Of a stretch of DNA of 33,626 nt, positions 1 through 6,364 are shown in pieces. Made by a program: the position numbers and the translations under genes. Below the pieces are notes generated by a model, which saw only the letters and a list, made by a program, of their open reading frames with translations, had not been told where the DNA came from and did no database searches. Where the stretch lies: positions 1 through 33,626 of the forward strand of contig CAYWTM010000027.1 of NCBI GenBank assembly GCA_964460185.1, read 5' to 3'. Within the stretch, counting starts at the first letter, position 1. The number at the start of each line of letters is the position of its first letter. This DNA comes from JAVJPJ01 sp040217295 (GTDB taxonomy: Bacteria; Pseudomonadota; Alphaproteobacteria; Rhodobacterales; Rhodobacteraceae).

Positions 1-456
1 CGGGCTGCCCTCGGTCATCAGGCCGCCGATATGGTCGCCATGCATATGGGTCAGGACAACGGTGTCGATCTGATCGGGCGTGTACCCGGCCCCCGCCAGC
101 GCACCGGTGATCGCGGCGCCGTTCAGACCGGTGTCGAACAAGATGAGCTCTGAACCGGTATTGACGACGGTAGGGGTAAAGAAGAACTGCGAGACGTCCG
201 TCGACAGGAAGTTTTCGCGGCTGACCTCGGCGAATTCCTCGGCCGAGACGTTGATGCCGAAAATGCCCTGCGGCTCTTCTCGGGGCGTCGTGCCGGCCAG
301 AATCGTCGTCACTTCGAAATTGCCCAGGGTGAAGCGGCGTGCCTGTGCGAATTGTGCGCCCAGCATCGGGGCTTCGGCGCGGGCAAAGGATGCAGGCAGT
401 GTCGCGGCAAGCGGGGCTGCGACGGCAGCAGTCAGGGTTTGACGACGGGTCAGCAT
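1..456 (-). CDS. MBL-fold metallo-hydrolase, Tat-exported (partial, 3' end outside window)
   Basis: The reading frame is open from an ATG at 456 to the window edge (152 codons), so the C-terminus is missing. The N-terminus has a twin-arginine motif (TRRQTLTAA, residues 3-11) followed by an Ala-rich hydrophobic stretch, pointing to Tat export to the periplasm. Near the cut end the sequence reads THMHGDHIGGL, the HxHxDH zinc-binding motif of the metallo-beta-lactamase fold; the preceding LILFDTG strand is typical of the family. A good Shine-Dalgarno (AGGAGG on the minus strand, about 462-467) sets the start. The substrate cannot be told; lactonase, quorum-quenching and glyoxalase-like enzymes share this fold. 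Confidence 0.85.
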   Translation of the reverse strand, partial: MLTRRQTLTAAVAAPLAATLPASFARAEAPMLGAQFAQARRFTLGNFEVTTILAGTTPREEPQGIFGINVSAEEFAEVSRENFLSTDVSQFFFTPTVVNTGSELILFDTGLNGAAITGALAGAGYTPDQIDTVVLTHMHGDHIGGLMTEGSP

Positions 457-535
457 TGGATCCTCCTGTGGGTATATGACACTCAGATAGACCACCGCGT
501 CCGACAATCCTCTCACAAGGTCGTGTGTGCCCTGC

Positions 536-952
536 CTATTCCCACCATGGATCGATGGCCGCGATGTCGTCATCGGACCATCCAAAGTGATGGGCGAGTT
601 CATGCACCAGAACATGGGTGACCAACTCGCCAAGACTGACCGTGCCGCGATCGGCCCACTCATCGAGGATGGGACGCCGGAACAGCCAGATCGTGTCGGG
701 CCCGAGCGGCTGATCCATAACCGATTTCTCGGTCAGCGGGATGCCGTCATAAAGCCCGGTCAATTCGAACGGGTTTTCCATTTCCATGTCCGACAGCATC
801 TCGGGAGGGGCGAAATCCTCGACCCGGATCACGACCGCCAGCGCGGCTGCGGCATAGGGAGAGGGCAGGGCCGCGCGCGCGGCCTCGGCCATGGCTTCGA
901 AGGCAGCCAGGTCGGGGGCTGGCAAATCGGTGAAGGGGGGTAATTCGCTCAT
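536..952 (-). CDS. Small zincin-type metallopeptidase family protein
   Basis: A 138-aa soluble protein with HELAHHFGWSD at residues 117-127, the HExxHxxGxxD signature of the small bacterial zincin family (PF06262-type, 'metallopeptidase family protein'). His117, His121 and Asp127 would be the zinc ligands and Glu118 the base. The frame stays open upstream to 1078, but that extension overlaps the divergent gltX start and does not look like protein, so I chose the ATG at 952 (MSELPPF). No signal peptide or membrane segment is seen. It is divergent from gltX with about 73 bp between start codons. The peptide substrate is unknown for the family. Confidence 0.85.
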   Translation of the reverse strand: MSELPPFTDLPAPDLAAFEAMAEAARAALPSPYAAAALAVVIRVEDFAPPEMLSDMEMENPFELTGLYDGIPLTEKSVMDQPLGPDTIWLFRRPILDEWADRGTVSLGELVTHVLVHELAHHFGWSDDDIAAIDPWWE

Positions 953-1025
953 GTCCCCGATATGGACAATCTCGCGCCGATCTGAAAGAGCATGGCGCCT
1001 GAACTTGAAGGGATATTCTGCCCAA

Positions 1026-2369
1026 ATGTCTGATACGTCCGGCGCATCCGTCACCACCCGCTTTGCCCCGTCGCCCACCGGCTATATCCATGTCGGGAAC
1101 CTGCGCACGGCGCTGTTCAACCACCTGATCGCCAGAAAGGCGGGCGGGCAGTTCATCTTGCGGCTGGACGACACCGACCCCGAGCGGTCGAAACAGGAAT
1201 ACGCCGACGCGATCCAGGAAGACCTGGAATGGCTTGGTCTGACCTGGGACCGGATCGAACGGCAGTCGGACCGCCTGGACCGCTACGCCGCCGCCGCCGA
1301 CGAGCTGCGCGCAAAGGGCCGGTTCTACGAGGCGTGGGAAACGCCGACCGAGCTGGATCTGAAACGCAAGAAGCAGCTGAACATGGGGCAGCCGCCGGTC
1401 TATGACCGCGCGGCACTGGCACTGGGCGACGATGAAAAGGCCAAGCTGCGCGCTGAACGCGGGCAAGGCGTATGGCGGTTCAAGCTGGACCAGCAGCGCA
1501 TCGAATGGCCCGATGGTATCCTTGGCGATCTGTCGATCGACGCGGCCTCGGTGTCGGATCCGGTGCTGATCCGTGCCGATGGCCAGGTGCTATATACCAT
1601 CGCCTCGGTCGTGGATGACATGGACATGGGCATCACCCACGTGGTGCGCGGGTCCGACCATGTGACCAACACCGCCACCCAGATCCAGATCATCGAGGCC
1701 CTGGGCGGGGTGCCGCCCAGCTTTGCACACCATTCGCTGTTGACCGGACCGCAGGGCGAGGCGTTGTCGAAACGCCTCGGCACGTTGAGCCTGCGGGACT
1801 TGCGCGCCGCCGGGGTGGAGCCGATGGCGCTTCTCAGCCTGATGGCGCGGATCGGGTCGTCGCAGCCCGTGGAACTTGCCGGGTCGCTGGATGAATTGGC
1901 CGACGGGTTCGACCTTGCGCATTTCGGATCGGCGCCAACCAAATTCGATTCCGATGACCTGTATCCGCTGACAGCGCGTCTGTTGCACGAAACCCCGTTC
2001 GAGGCCGTCGCGGACGACATCGAGGCGCTTGGCGTTCCGGCGGATCTGGCGCCGACCTTCTGGGATGTGGCCCGCGCCAATATTGTCACGCGCCACGACA
2101 TCGCGCCGTGGTGGGCCTTGTTCCGCGACGGTGCCACCGCGCTGGTCGCGGATGAGGACCGCGCCTTTGTGACCGAGGCCTTCGGGATGCTGCCCGATCC
2201 GCCCTACACGGCCGAGACCTGGGGACAGTGGACCAACGCGGTGAAAGAGGCGACCGGCCGCAAGGGCAAGGGTTTGTTCATGCCGCTCAGGAAGGCCGTC
2301 ACCGGCCTCGAACGCGGGCCCGAAATGGCGCAAGTCATGCCGCTGTTGCAGAAAAAGCCGACGCTCTAG
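1026..2369 (+). CDS. gltX: Glutamate--tRNA ligase
   Basis: A 447-aa class I aminoacyl-tRNA synthetase that charges tRNA with glutamate in the cytosol. The N-terminus has the family start RFAPSPTGYIHVGNLR (HIGH-like motif, HVGN). The second signature is GEALSKRLG at about residues 249-257, where most GluRS enzymes have K-L-S-K-R; the first lysine is alanine, the second is kept. The ATG at 1026 starts the protein shortly before the conserved block; an earlier in-frame start would overlap the divergent zincin gene. Alphaproteobacteria often carry two GltX copies, and the short C-terminal anticodon domain and altered KMSKS fit one of these paralogues. Whether it also charges tRNA-Gln cannot be read from sequence. 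Confidence 0.95.
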   Translation: MSDTSGASVTTRFAPSPTGYIHVGNLRTALFNHLIARKAGGQFILRLDDTDPERSKQEYADAIQEDLEWLGLTWDRIERQSDRLDRYAAAADELRAKGRFYEAWETPTELDLKRKKQLNMGQPPVYDRAALALGDDEKAKLRAERGQGVWRFKLDQQRIEWPDGILGDLSIDAASVSDPVLIRADGQVLYTIASVVDDMDMGITHVVRGSDHVTNTATQIQIIEALGGVPPSFAHHSLLTGPQGEALSKRLGTLSLRDLRAAGVEPMALLSLMARIGSSQPVELAGSLDELADGFDLAHFGSAPTKFDSDDLYPLTARLLHETPFEAVADDIEALGVPADLAPTFWDVARANIVTRHDIAPWWALFRDGATALVADEDRAFVTEAFGMLPDPPYTAETWGQWTNAVKEATGRKGKGLFMPLRKAVTGLERGPEMAQVMPLLQKKPTL

Positions 2370-2403
2370 GATCGGGGATTCGTCCATCGGCCCGAAAAAC
2401 CGG

Positions 2404-2431
2404 CACGCCAGCGGTACTATTCGCTGGCGTG
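2404..2431 (+). other. Perfect 10-bp inverted repeat between gltX and MATE gene
   Basis: CACGCCAGCG at 2404-2413 and its exact reverse complement at 2422-2431 enclose an 8-nt loop. It lies 35 nt after the gltX stop and 27 nt before the MATE start. There is no following T-tract, so it is not a classical intrinsic terminator; it could be a Rho-assisted or processing hairpin for gltX mRNA or an operator for the exporter gene. Confidence 0.5.
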
Positions 2432-2457
2432 ACGATGACACCTCGTGCCACCCATGA

Positions 2458-3852
2458 ATGATGGCGCAGACGCAGGCGGTGTTTCTTCAGGGCAGTCTTT
2501 TCCGGCACATCACCGTGATGTCGCTGACCTCTTCGGTCGGGCTGATGGCGGTGTTCCTCGTCGATTTCGTCGACATGATCTTCATTTCCATGCTCGGCAA
2601 GGAAGAACTGGCGGCAGCCGTCGGCTATGCCGGTGCGGTCCTGTTTTTCACCACGTCGGTCGGGATCGGCATGGCCATCGCGGGTGGCGCGTTGGTGGCG
2701 CGTGCCCTTGGCATGGAGGATGAGACCCTCGCCCGCCAAAGGGCCACCAACACGCTGATCCTGGGTGTGGCGGCCGGGGCCGCGTTTTCTGCCGTGGTCT
2801 GGCTCAACCTGCCGTTCTTGGTGGGGCTGCTGGGGGCCAGTGATGAAACGCTTGATCTGGCGGTGGGGTACCTGCGGATCATCATTCCCTCGCTTCCCTT
2901 GTTGTTGGTGGGCATGGTGGGCGGCGCGATCCTGCGCGCCCATGGCGACGCGCGCCGCGCCATGATGGCCACGATTTATGGCGGCGGGGTCAATGCGGTG
3001 CTGGACCCGATCCTGATCTTTGGTCTGGGCCTTGATCTGACCGGCGCGGCGCTGGCCTCGGTGGCGGCGCGGGTCACCATCGCGGTGACCGCACTGATCC
3101 CGATCTTTCGCCACCATGGCGGCCTGGTCCGCCCCACGTTTCCCGCGTTGTCACAGGATGTGCGCCCGATCATGGCGCTGGCGCTTCCGGCGGTGCTGAC
3201 GCAGTTGGCCACGCCCCTGGGGCAGGCCTATGTCACACGGTCCATGGCGCAGTATGGCGAAGAGGCCGTGGCGGGCATGGCCATTGTCGCCCGCCTGACG
3301 CCTGTGGCCTTCGGGGTGCTGTTCGCGCTGTCGGGGGCGGTGGGTCCCATCATCGGGCAGAATTTCGGGGCGGGCAAATCCGAGCGTGTCCGGGGCGCGT
3401 ACCGCGACGCGATGATCTTTACGGCCATCGTCGTGGTCGCCATCAGCCTGATCCTGTTCTTGCTGCGCGGTCCGATCATCGCGCTGTTCCAGGCCGATGG
3501 CGTGACCGCATCGCTGGTGATCCTGTTCTGCGGACCGCTGGCTTTGGCTTTCTTTTTCAATGGAATGCTGTTCGTGTCCAACGCGGCCTTCAACAACCTG
3601 GGCCACCCGTTTTATTCGACAACCGTGAACTGGGGCCGCCATACGGTCGGCACGATCCTGCCCGTTGCCCTGTTTTCCAGCCTGTACGGGGCTGCCGGCG
3701 TGTTGATCGGGCAGGCAGTGGGGGGCGTCGTGTTCGGGCTGCTGTCGGCATGGCTCGCCCACCGTGTCATGGCGCAAGCGGTGACCCCTTCCGAGGACGA
3801 ACCGTTCCAGCGCCAGGTTCGGCTGATGACACTGTTCCATCACCGGCGCTAG
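2458..3852 (+). CDS. MATE family efflux transporter
   Basis: A 464-aa, very hydrophobic inner-membrane protein with about twelve transmembrane segments arranged as two similar halves, the length and layout of the MATE (multidrug and toxin extrusion) family. Family-like stretches include the first-helix region with DFVDMIFISMLG and LALPAVLTQLATPLGQ at the start of the second half. It would export cationic compounds in exchange for H+ or Na+. Two adjacent in-frame ATGs (2458 and 2461) are possible starts and neither has a strong Shine-Dalgarno. It follows gltX on the same strand after 88 bp holding a hairpin, and converges on the next gene. The substrate is unknown. Confidence 0.9.
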   Translation: MMAQTQAVFLQGSLFRHITVMSLTSSVGLMAVFLVDFVDMIFISMLGKEELAAAVGYAGAVLFFTTSVGIGMAIAGGALVARALGMEDETLARQRATNTLILGVAAGAAFSAVVWLNLPFLVGLLGASDETLDLAVGYLRIIIPSLPLLLVGMVGGAILRAHGDARRAMMATIYGGGVNAVLDPILIFGLGLDLTGAALASVAARVTIAVTALIPIFRHHGGLVRPTFPALSQDVRPIMALALPAVLTQLATPLGQAYVTRSMAQYGEEAVAGMAIVARLTPVAFGVLFALSGAVGPIIGQNFGAGKSERVRGAYRDAMIFTAIVVVAISLILFLLRGPIIALFQADGVTASLVILFCGPLALAFFFNGMLFVSNAAFNNLGHPFYSTTVNWGRHTVGTILPVALFSSLYGAAGVLIGQAVGGVVFGLLSAWLAHRVMAQAVTPSEDEPFQRQVRLMTLFHHRR

Positions 3853-3874
3853 GCCCGGAGCACCGCGCGGGGCT

Positions 3875-4435
3875 TCAGGGCGTCACGATCCGCGACCCCA
3901 TGGTTGCAAGCCGGTCGTCCACGAAGTCGCGGTCTTCCGCGCTGAGAACCTGGGCGCGCGGATAGACGGGGGCTGCCCGGTCATCGAGAATCGGCAGATG
4001 CCAGCCCCCGGTCGTGTCGAAAAACCGAACCGCACCGGTTTCGCCGAACTCGCACAGATAGCCTTGCACAACGGTATCGAGGTAGCTCAGCAGGATCGGG
4101 TGATCGATGCCGTCCGTCACGTGGTGCGGTTCGACCTTGTATATCTGCACCGCAAGAGCCTCGGGGCCGTCATGGTCGATGTCGTCGACCATGTGGCGGG
4201 CATAGGCCCGTTCGCGCAGGTCAAGGGCCTGCCAATCGCCGCCCGGAACCGCGGCCGCCAATCCCTCGATCACCGATCCGGGCGCTTCGACCGCGCTCAG
4301 GTAGGCCACCTGCCTCAGTGATGTGCCTCGCCAGACCCGCGCCCAGCCGGTCACCCGGGCGCGGCGTGCTGCCGGGAAATCATGGGTGGCGCGGTTCACG
4401 AGGCTGCCATAGCCAAAGAAAAAGGGATCGTGCAT
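3875..4435 (-). CDS. Gamma-glutamylcyclotransferase-like protein
   Basis: A 186-aa cytosolic protein starting MHDPFFFGYGSLVNR. The GYGSL loop directly after the first strand is the substrate-binding hallmark of the gamma-glutamylcyclotransferase (GGCT/AIG2-like) fold. These enzymes release 5-oxoproline from gamma-glutamyl compounds, but many members have unknown substrates. The frame is open further upstream to 4861, but that part lies over the glycine riboswitch and gcvT start and is rejected; the ATG at 4435 places the motif at residues 8-12, as usual. The gene converges on the MATE gene (22-bp gap) and is divergent from the gcv operon. Confidence 0.8.
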   Translation of the reverse strand: MHDPFFFGYGSLVNRATHDFPAARRARVTGWARVWRGTSLRQVAYLSAVEAPGSVIEGLAAAVPGGDWQALDLRERAYARHMVDDIDHDGPEALAVQIYKVEPHHVTDGIDHPILLSYLDTVVQGYLCEFGETGAVRFFDTTGGWHLPILDDRAAPVYPRAQVLSAEDRDFVDDRLATMGSRIVTP

Positions 4436-4477
4436 GTCGATACTGATGTCCAAACTGCCGCAATCGCGCAATCCCTC

Positions 4478-4505
4478 TTGAATGGGCAAACAAGCTTGGT
4501 ATCTT
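4478..4505 (+). promoter_or_regulatory. Putative sigma-70 type promoter of the gcv operon
   Basis: TTGAAT (4478-4483) and TATCTT (4500-4505) are separated by 16 bp. Transcription would begin near 4512, just before the first aptamer of the glycine riboswitch. Each hexamer matches four of six consensus positions. The placement relative to the riboswitch is the main support. Confidence 0.5.
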
Positions 4506-4514
4506 GCCCCCGTG

Positions 4515-4690
4515 TTCGCAGGGAGACACTGGCACGATCCGCAAGGGCCGACGCCAGGGCCGAAGGAGCAACCGCCCCGGTAAACTCTCAGGCAAAAGAA
4601 CCTGTGCGCATGACCAAGACTCTGGAGAGTGGCGCAATGAGCGTCCGCCGAAGGGATAACGATCTCAGGCGAAAGGACAGAGGGGGCATC
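4515..4690 (+). ncRNA. Tandem glycine riboswitch (gcvT leader)
   Basis: Two consecutive glycine aptamers lie upstream of gcvT. The first (about 4515-4611) has GGGAGACACUGG, an internal GCCGAAGGAGCAACCGCCCCGG core, and AAACUCUCAGGCAAAAGAACC. The second (about 4622-4686) has GGAGAGUGGCGCAAUGAGCG, CCGCCGAAGGGAUAAC, and AUCUCAGGCGAAAGGACAGAGGGG. These are the conserved core strings of RF00504, joined by a short linker. Known glycine riboswitches of this tandem form bind glycine and usually switch on glycine-cleavage genes, which matches the gcvTHP operon immediately downstream. Confidence 0.96.
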
Positions 4691-4696
4691 AAAGGT

Positions 4697-4754
4697 CGCT
4701 GGCTTTGCCGGCGCTGTGATGCCGGGCGAAATCCCGGACCGAAAGGGTGCGGGA
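4697..4754 (+). promoter_or_regulatory. Riboswitch expression platform with a possible ribosome-site-sequestering hairpin
   Basis: Between the second aptamer and the gcvT ATG there is a 7-bp hairpin (4697-4703 with 4707-4713, one G-U pair), then two mutually exclusive pairings. CCGGG (4722-4726) can pair with CCCGG (4733-4737). Alternatively UCCCG (4732-4736) plus ACC (4738-4740) can pair with GGU (4746-4748) plus CGGGA (4750-4754), which masks the ribosome-binding purines directly before the start. No T-tract is present, so translational control is more likely than termination. The fold is hand-drawn. Confidence 0.55.
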
Positions 4755-5846
4755 ATGGACGATCTCAAGCAACTGCCGCTGCAGGCTCTGTGGGCTGAAC
4801 AGGGTGCGAAATTCGTGCCCTTCGCGGGTTGGAACATGCCGGTGCAGTTCGCCGGGGTCATGGCCGAACATCAACAGACCCGCAGCGCCGCCGGCCTGTT
4901 CGACGTCAGCCACATGGGCCAGGTGATCGTGGGCGACGGGGCCGCGGCGCTGGAACGCCTGATGCCGGTCGATATCGCGGGTCTTGCACCGGGCCGGCAG
5001 CGCTACGGGATGCTGACCAACGAAAGCGGCGGGGTGATCGACGATCTGATGATCGTCAATCGCGGCGATGATCATCTGCTGGTGGTGAATGCCGCCCGGA
5101 TGGAGGCCGATCTGGCCCATCTGCGCGCCCATCTGGATGACGTGCGTCCGATCACCGATCGCGCGCTTCTGGCCTTGCAGGGGCCCAAGGCCGAGGCCGC
5201 GCTGGCGCGCCTGGCCGGAGGCGTGCGCGACATGCGCTTCATGGATTGGGCCGAACAGGCCTGGACCGCGCCCCTGTGGGTCAGCCGGTCGGGCTATACC
5301 GGCGAAGACGGGTTCGAGATCTCGGTTCCGGTCGATCTGGCCGGGGAATTTGCCCGTGCAATTCTGTCGGATCCGGCGGTTGCCCCGATTGGCCTGGGTG
5401 CGCGCGACAGCCTGCGGCTTGAGGCGGGGCTGCACCTCTATGGCCAGGATCTGGCCGAGGATATCACGCCCGTGGAGGCGGGCCTGACCTGGGCCATCCA
5501 GAAGACCCGCCGCACGGGCGGCGCGCGCGAAGGCGGGTTTCCCGGCGCCGATGTCATCCTGGACCAACTGACCAATGGCGCACCCCGCAAACGCGTGGGC
5601 CTGATCCCCGAAGGTCGTGCGCCGATGCGCGCGGGGGTCGAGGTGTTCGCGGCCGATGCCGGCGGTGCGCCGGTCGGCGTAATCACCTCGGGCGGGTTCG
5701 GTCCTTCGGTCGGGCATCCGATCGCGATGGCACTGATCGCGGCCGACCTGCCCGATGAGGCCCCCTTGTTCGGCGAATTGCGCGGCAAGCGATTGCCAGT
5801 CGCGCGTGCATCGCTTCCGTTTTTTCCGCAGTCCTACAAACGTTGA
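4755..5846 (+). CDS. gcvT: Glycine cleavage system T protein (aminomethyltransferase)
   Basis: A 363-aa tetrahydrofolate-dependent aminomethyltransferase. It takes the aminomethyl group from the lipoyl arm of GcvH and releases ammonia while forming 5,10-methylene-THF. Recognisable stretches are FAGWNMPVQF near the N-terminus, LFDVSHMGQ, SGYTGEDGFEI in the middle and GLGARDSLRLEAG. The start at 4755 (MDDLKQL) has GGTGCGGGA just upstream and sits right after the riboswitch platform; an upstream in-frame ATG at 4716 falls inside the platform and is less likely. It is the first gene of gcvT-gcvH-gcvP, with 30 bp to gcvH. Expression is presumably glycine-inducible through the riboswitch. Confidence 0.97.
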   Translation: MDDLKQLPLQALWAEQGAKFVPFAGWNMPVQFAGVMAEHQQTRSAAGLFDVSHMGQVIVGDGAAALERLMPVDIAGLAPGRQRYGMLTNESGGVIDDLMIVNRGDDHLLVVNAARMEADLAHLRAHLDDVRPITDRALLALQGPKAEAALARLAGGVRDMRFMDWAEQAWTAPLWVSRSGYTGEDGFEISVPVDLAGEFARAILSDPAVAPIGLGARDSLRLEAGLHLYGQDLAEDITPVEAGLTWAIQKTRRTGGAREGGFPGADVILDQLTNGAPRKRVGLIPEGRAPMRAGVEVFAADAGGAPVGVITSGGFGPSVGHPIAMALIAADLPDEAPLFGELRGKRLPVARASLPFFPQSYKR

Positions 5847-5876
5847 TCACGACCTCCTGACGAAAGGCAACAGCCC

Positions 5877-6239
5877 ATGAAATACACCGAAGACCACGAA
5901 TGGCTGAACGCCGATGGCGATATCATCACCGTCGGCATCACCGAACACGCCGCCACGCAACTGGGCGATGTGGTGTTCATAGAACTGCCCGAGATCGAAA
6001 CCATGGTCGCCAAGGGCGACGAGATCGTGGTGATCGAAAGCGTCAAGGCCGCCTCGGACATCGCGGCACCGCTGGACGGGGAAATCGTCGAGATCAACGA
6101 GGCGTTGGTGGACAACCCGTCGCTGGTCAATGACGACCCGACCGGCGACGCGTGGTTCTTCAAGATCAAGGTCGAGGATCCCGGCATGCTCGATGATTTC
6201 ATGACCGAGGATGAATACAAGGATCATATCGGCGAATAG
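5877..6239 (+). CDS. gcvH: Glycine cleavage system H protein (lipoyl carrier)
   Basis: A 120-aa lipoyl carrier that shuttles the aminomethyl and dihydrolipoyl intermediates among the P, T and L proteins. The start MKYTEDHEWL and the block VIESVKAASDI are diagnostic; Lys57 in ESVKAAS is the lipoylation site. The length is normal for bacterial GcvH. The Shine-Dalgarno CGAAAGG precedes the ATG. It lies in the gcv operon; the 125-bp gap to gcvP, larger than the other gaps in the operon, holds a structured repeat. No lpd sits next to this operon; an E3 gene is at 28035-29411 in another cluster. Confidence 0.97.
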   Translation: MKYTEDHEWLNADGDIITVGITEHAATQLGDVVFIELPEIETMVAKGDEIVVIESVKAASDIAAPLDGEIVEINEALVDNPSLVNDDPTGDAWFFKIKVEDPGMLDDFMTEDEYKDHIGE

Positions 6240-6250
6240 TGCCCAGCCGC

Positions 6251-6313
6251 GGCAGGGGGCGCTGCCCCCGTCGCCTGCGGCGCCTCCCCCGGGATATTTT
6301 TGAAACAGAGAAG
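6251..6313 (+). repeat. Structured intergenic repeat, copy 1 (between gcvH and gcvP)
   Basis: Starting 11 nt after the gcvH stop there is a 6-bp hairpin (GGGGGC 6255-6260, loop GCT, GCCCCC 6264-6269), a second small hairpin (CGCC-TGC-GGCG, about 6272-6282) and then the string CCTCCCCCGGGATATTTTTG followed by AAACAGAGAA, ending at 6312. A related copy occurs in the opposite orientation at 23795-23872. From memory, similar 'hairpin + CCCCCGGGATATTTTTG' elements are common in Rhodobacteraceae intergenic regions; that could not be checked here. Confidence 0.75.
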
Positions 6314-6364
6314 CAGGCGCGCCCGCCTTGCGGATTGAGCAGACATCGAAGGACGACCCACCCA

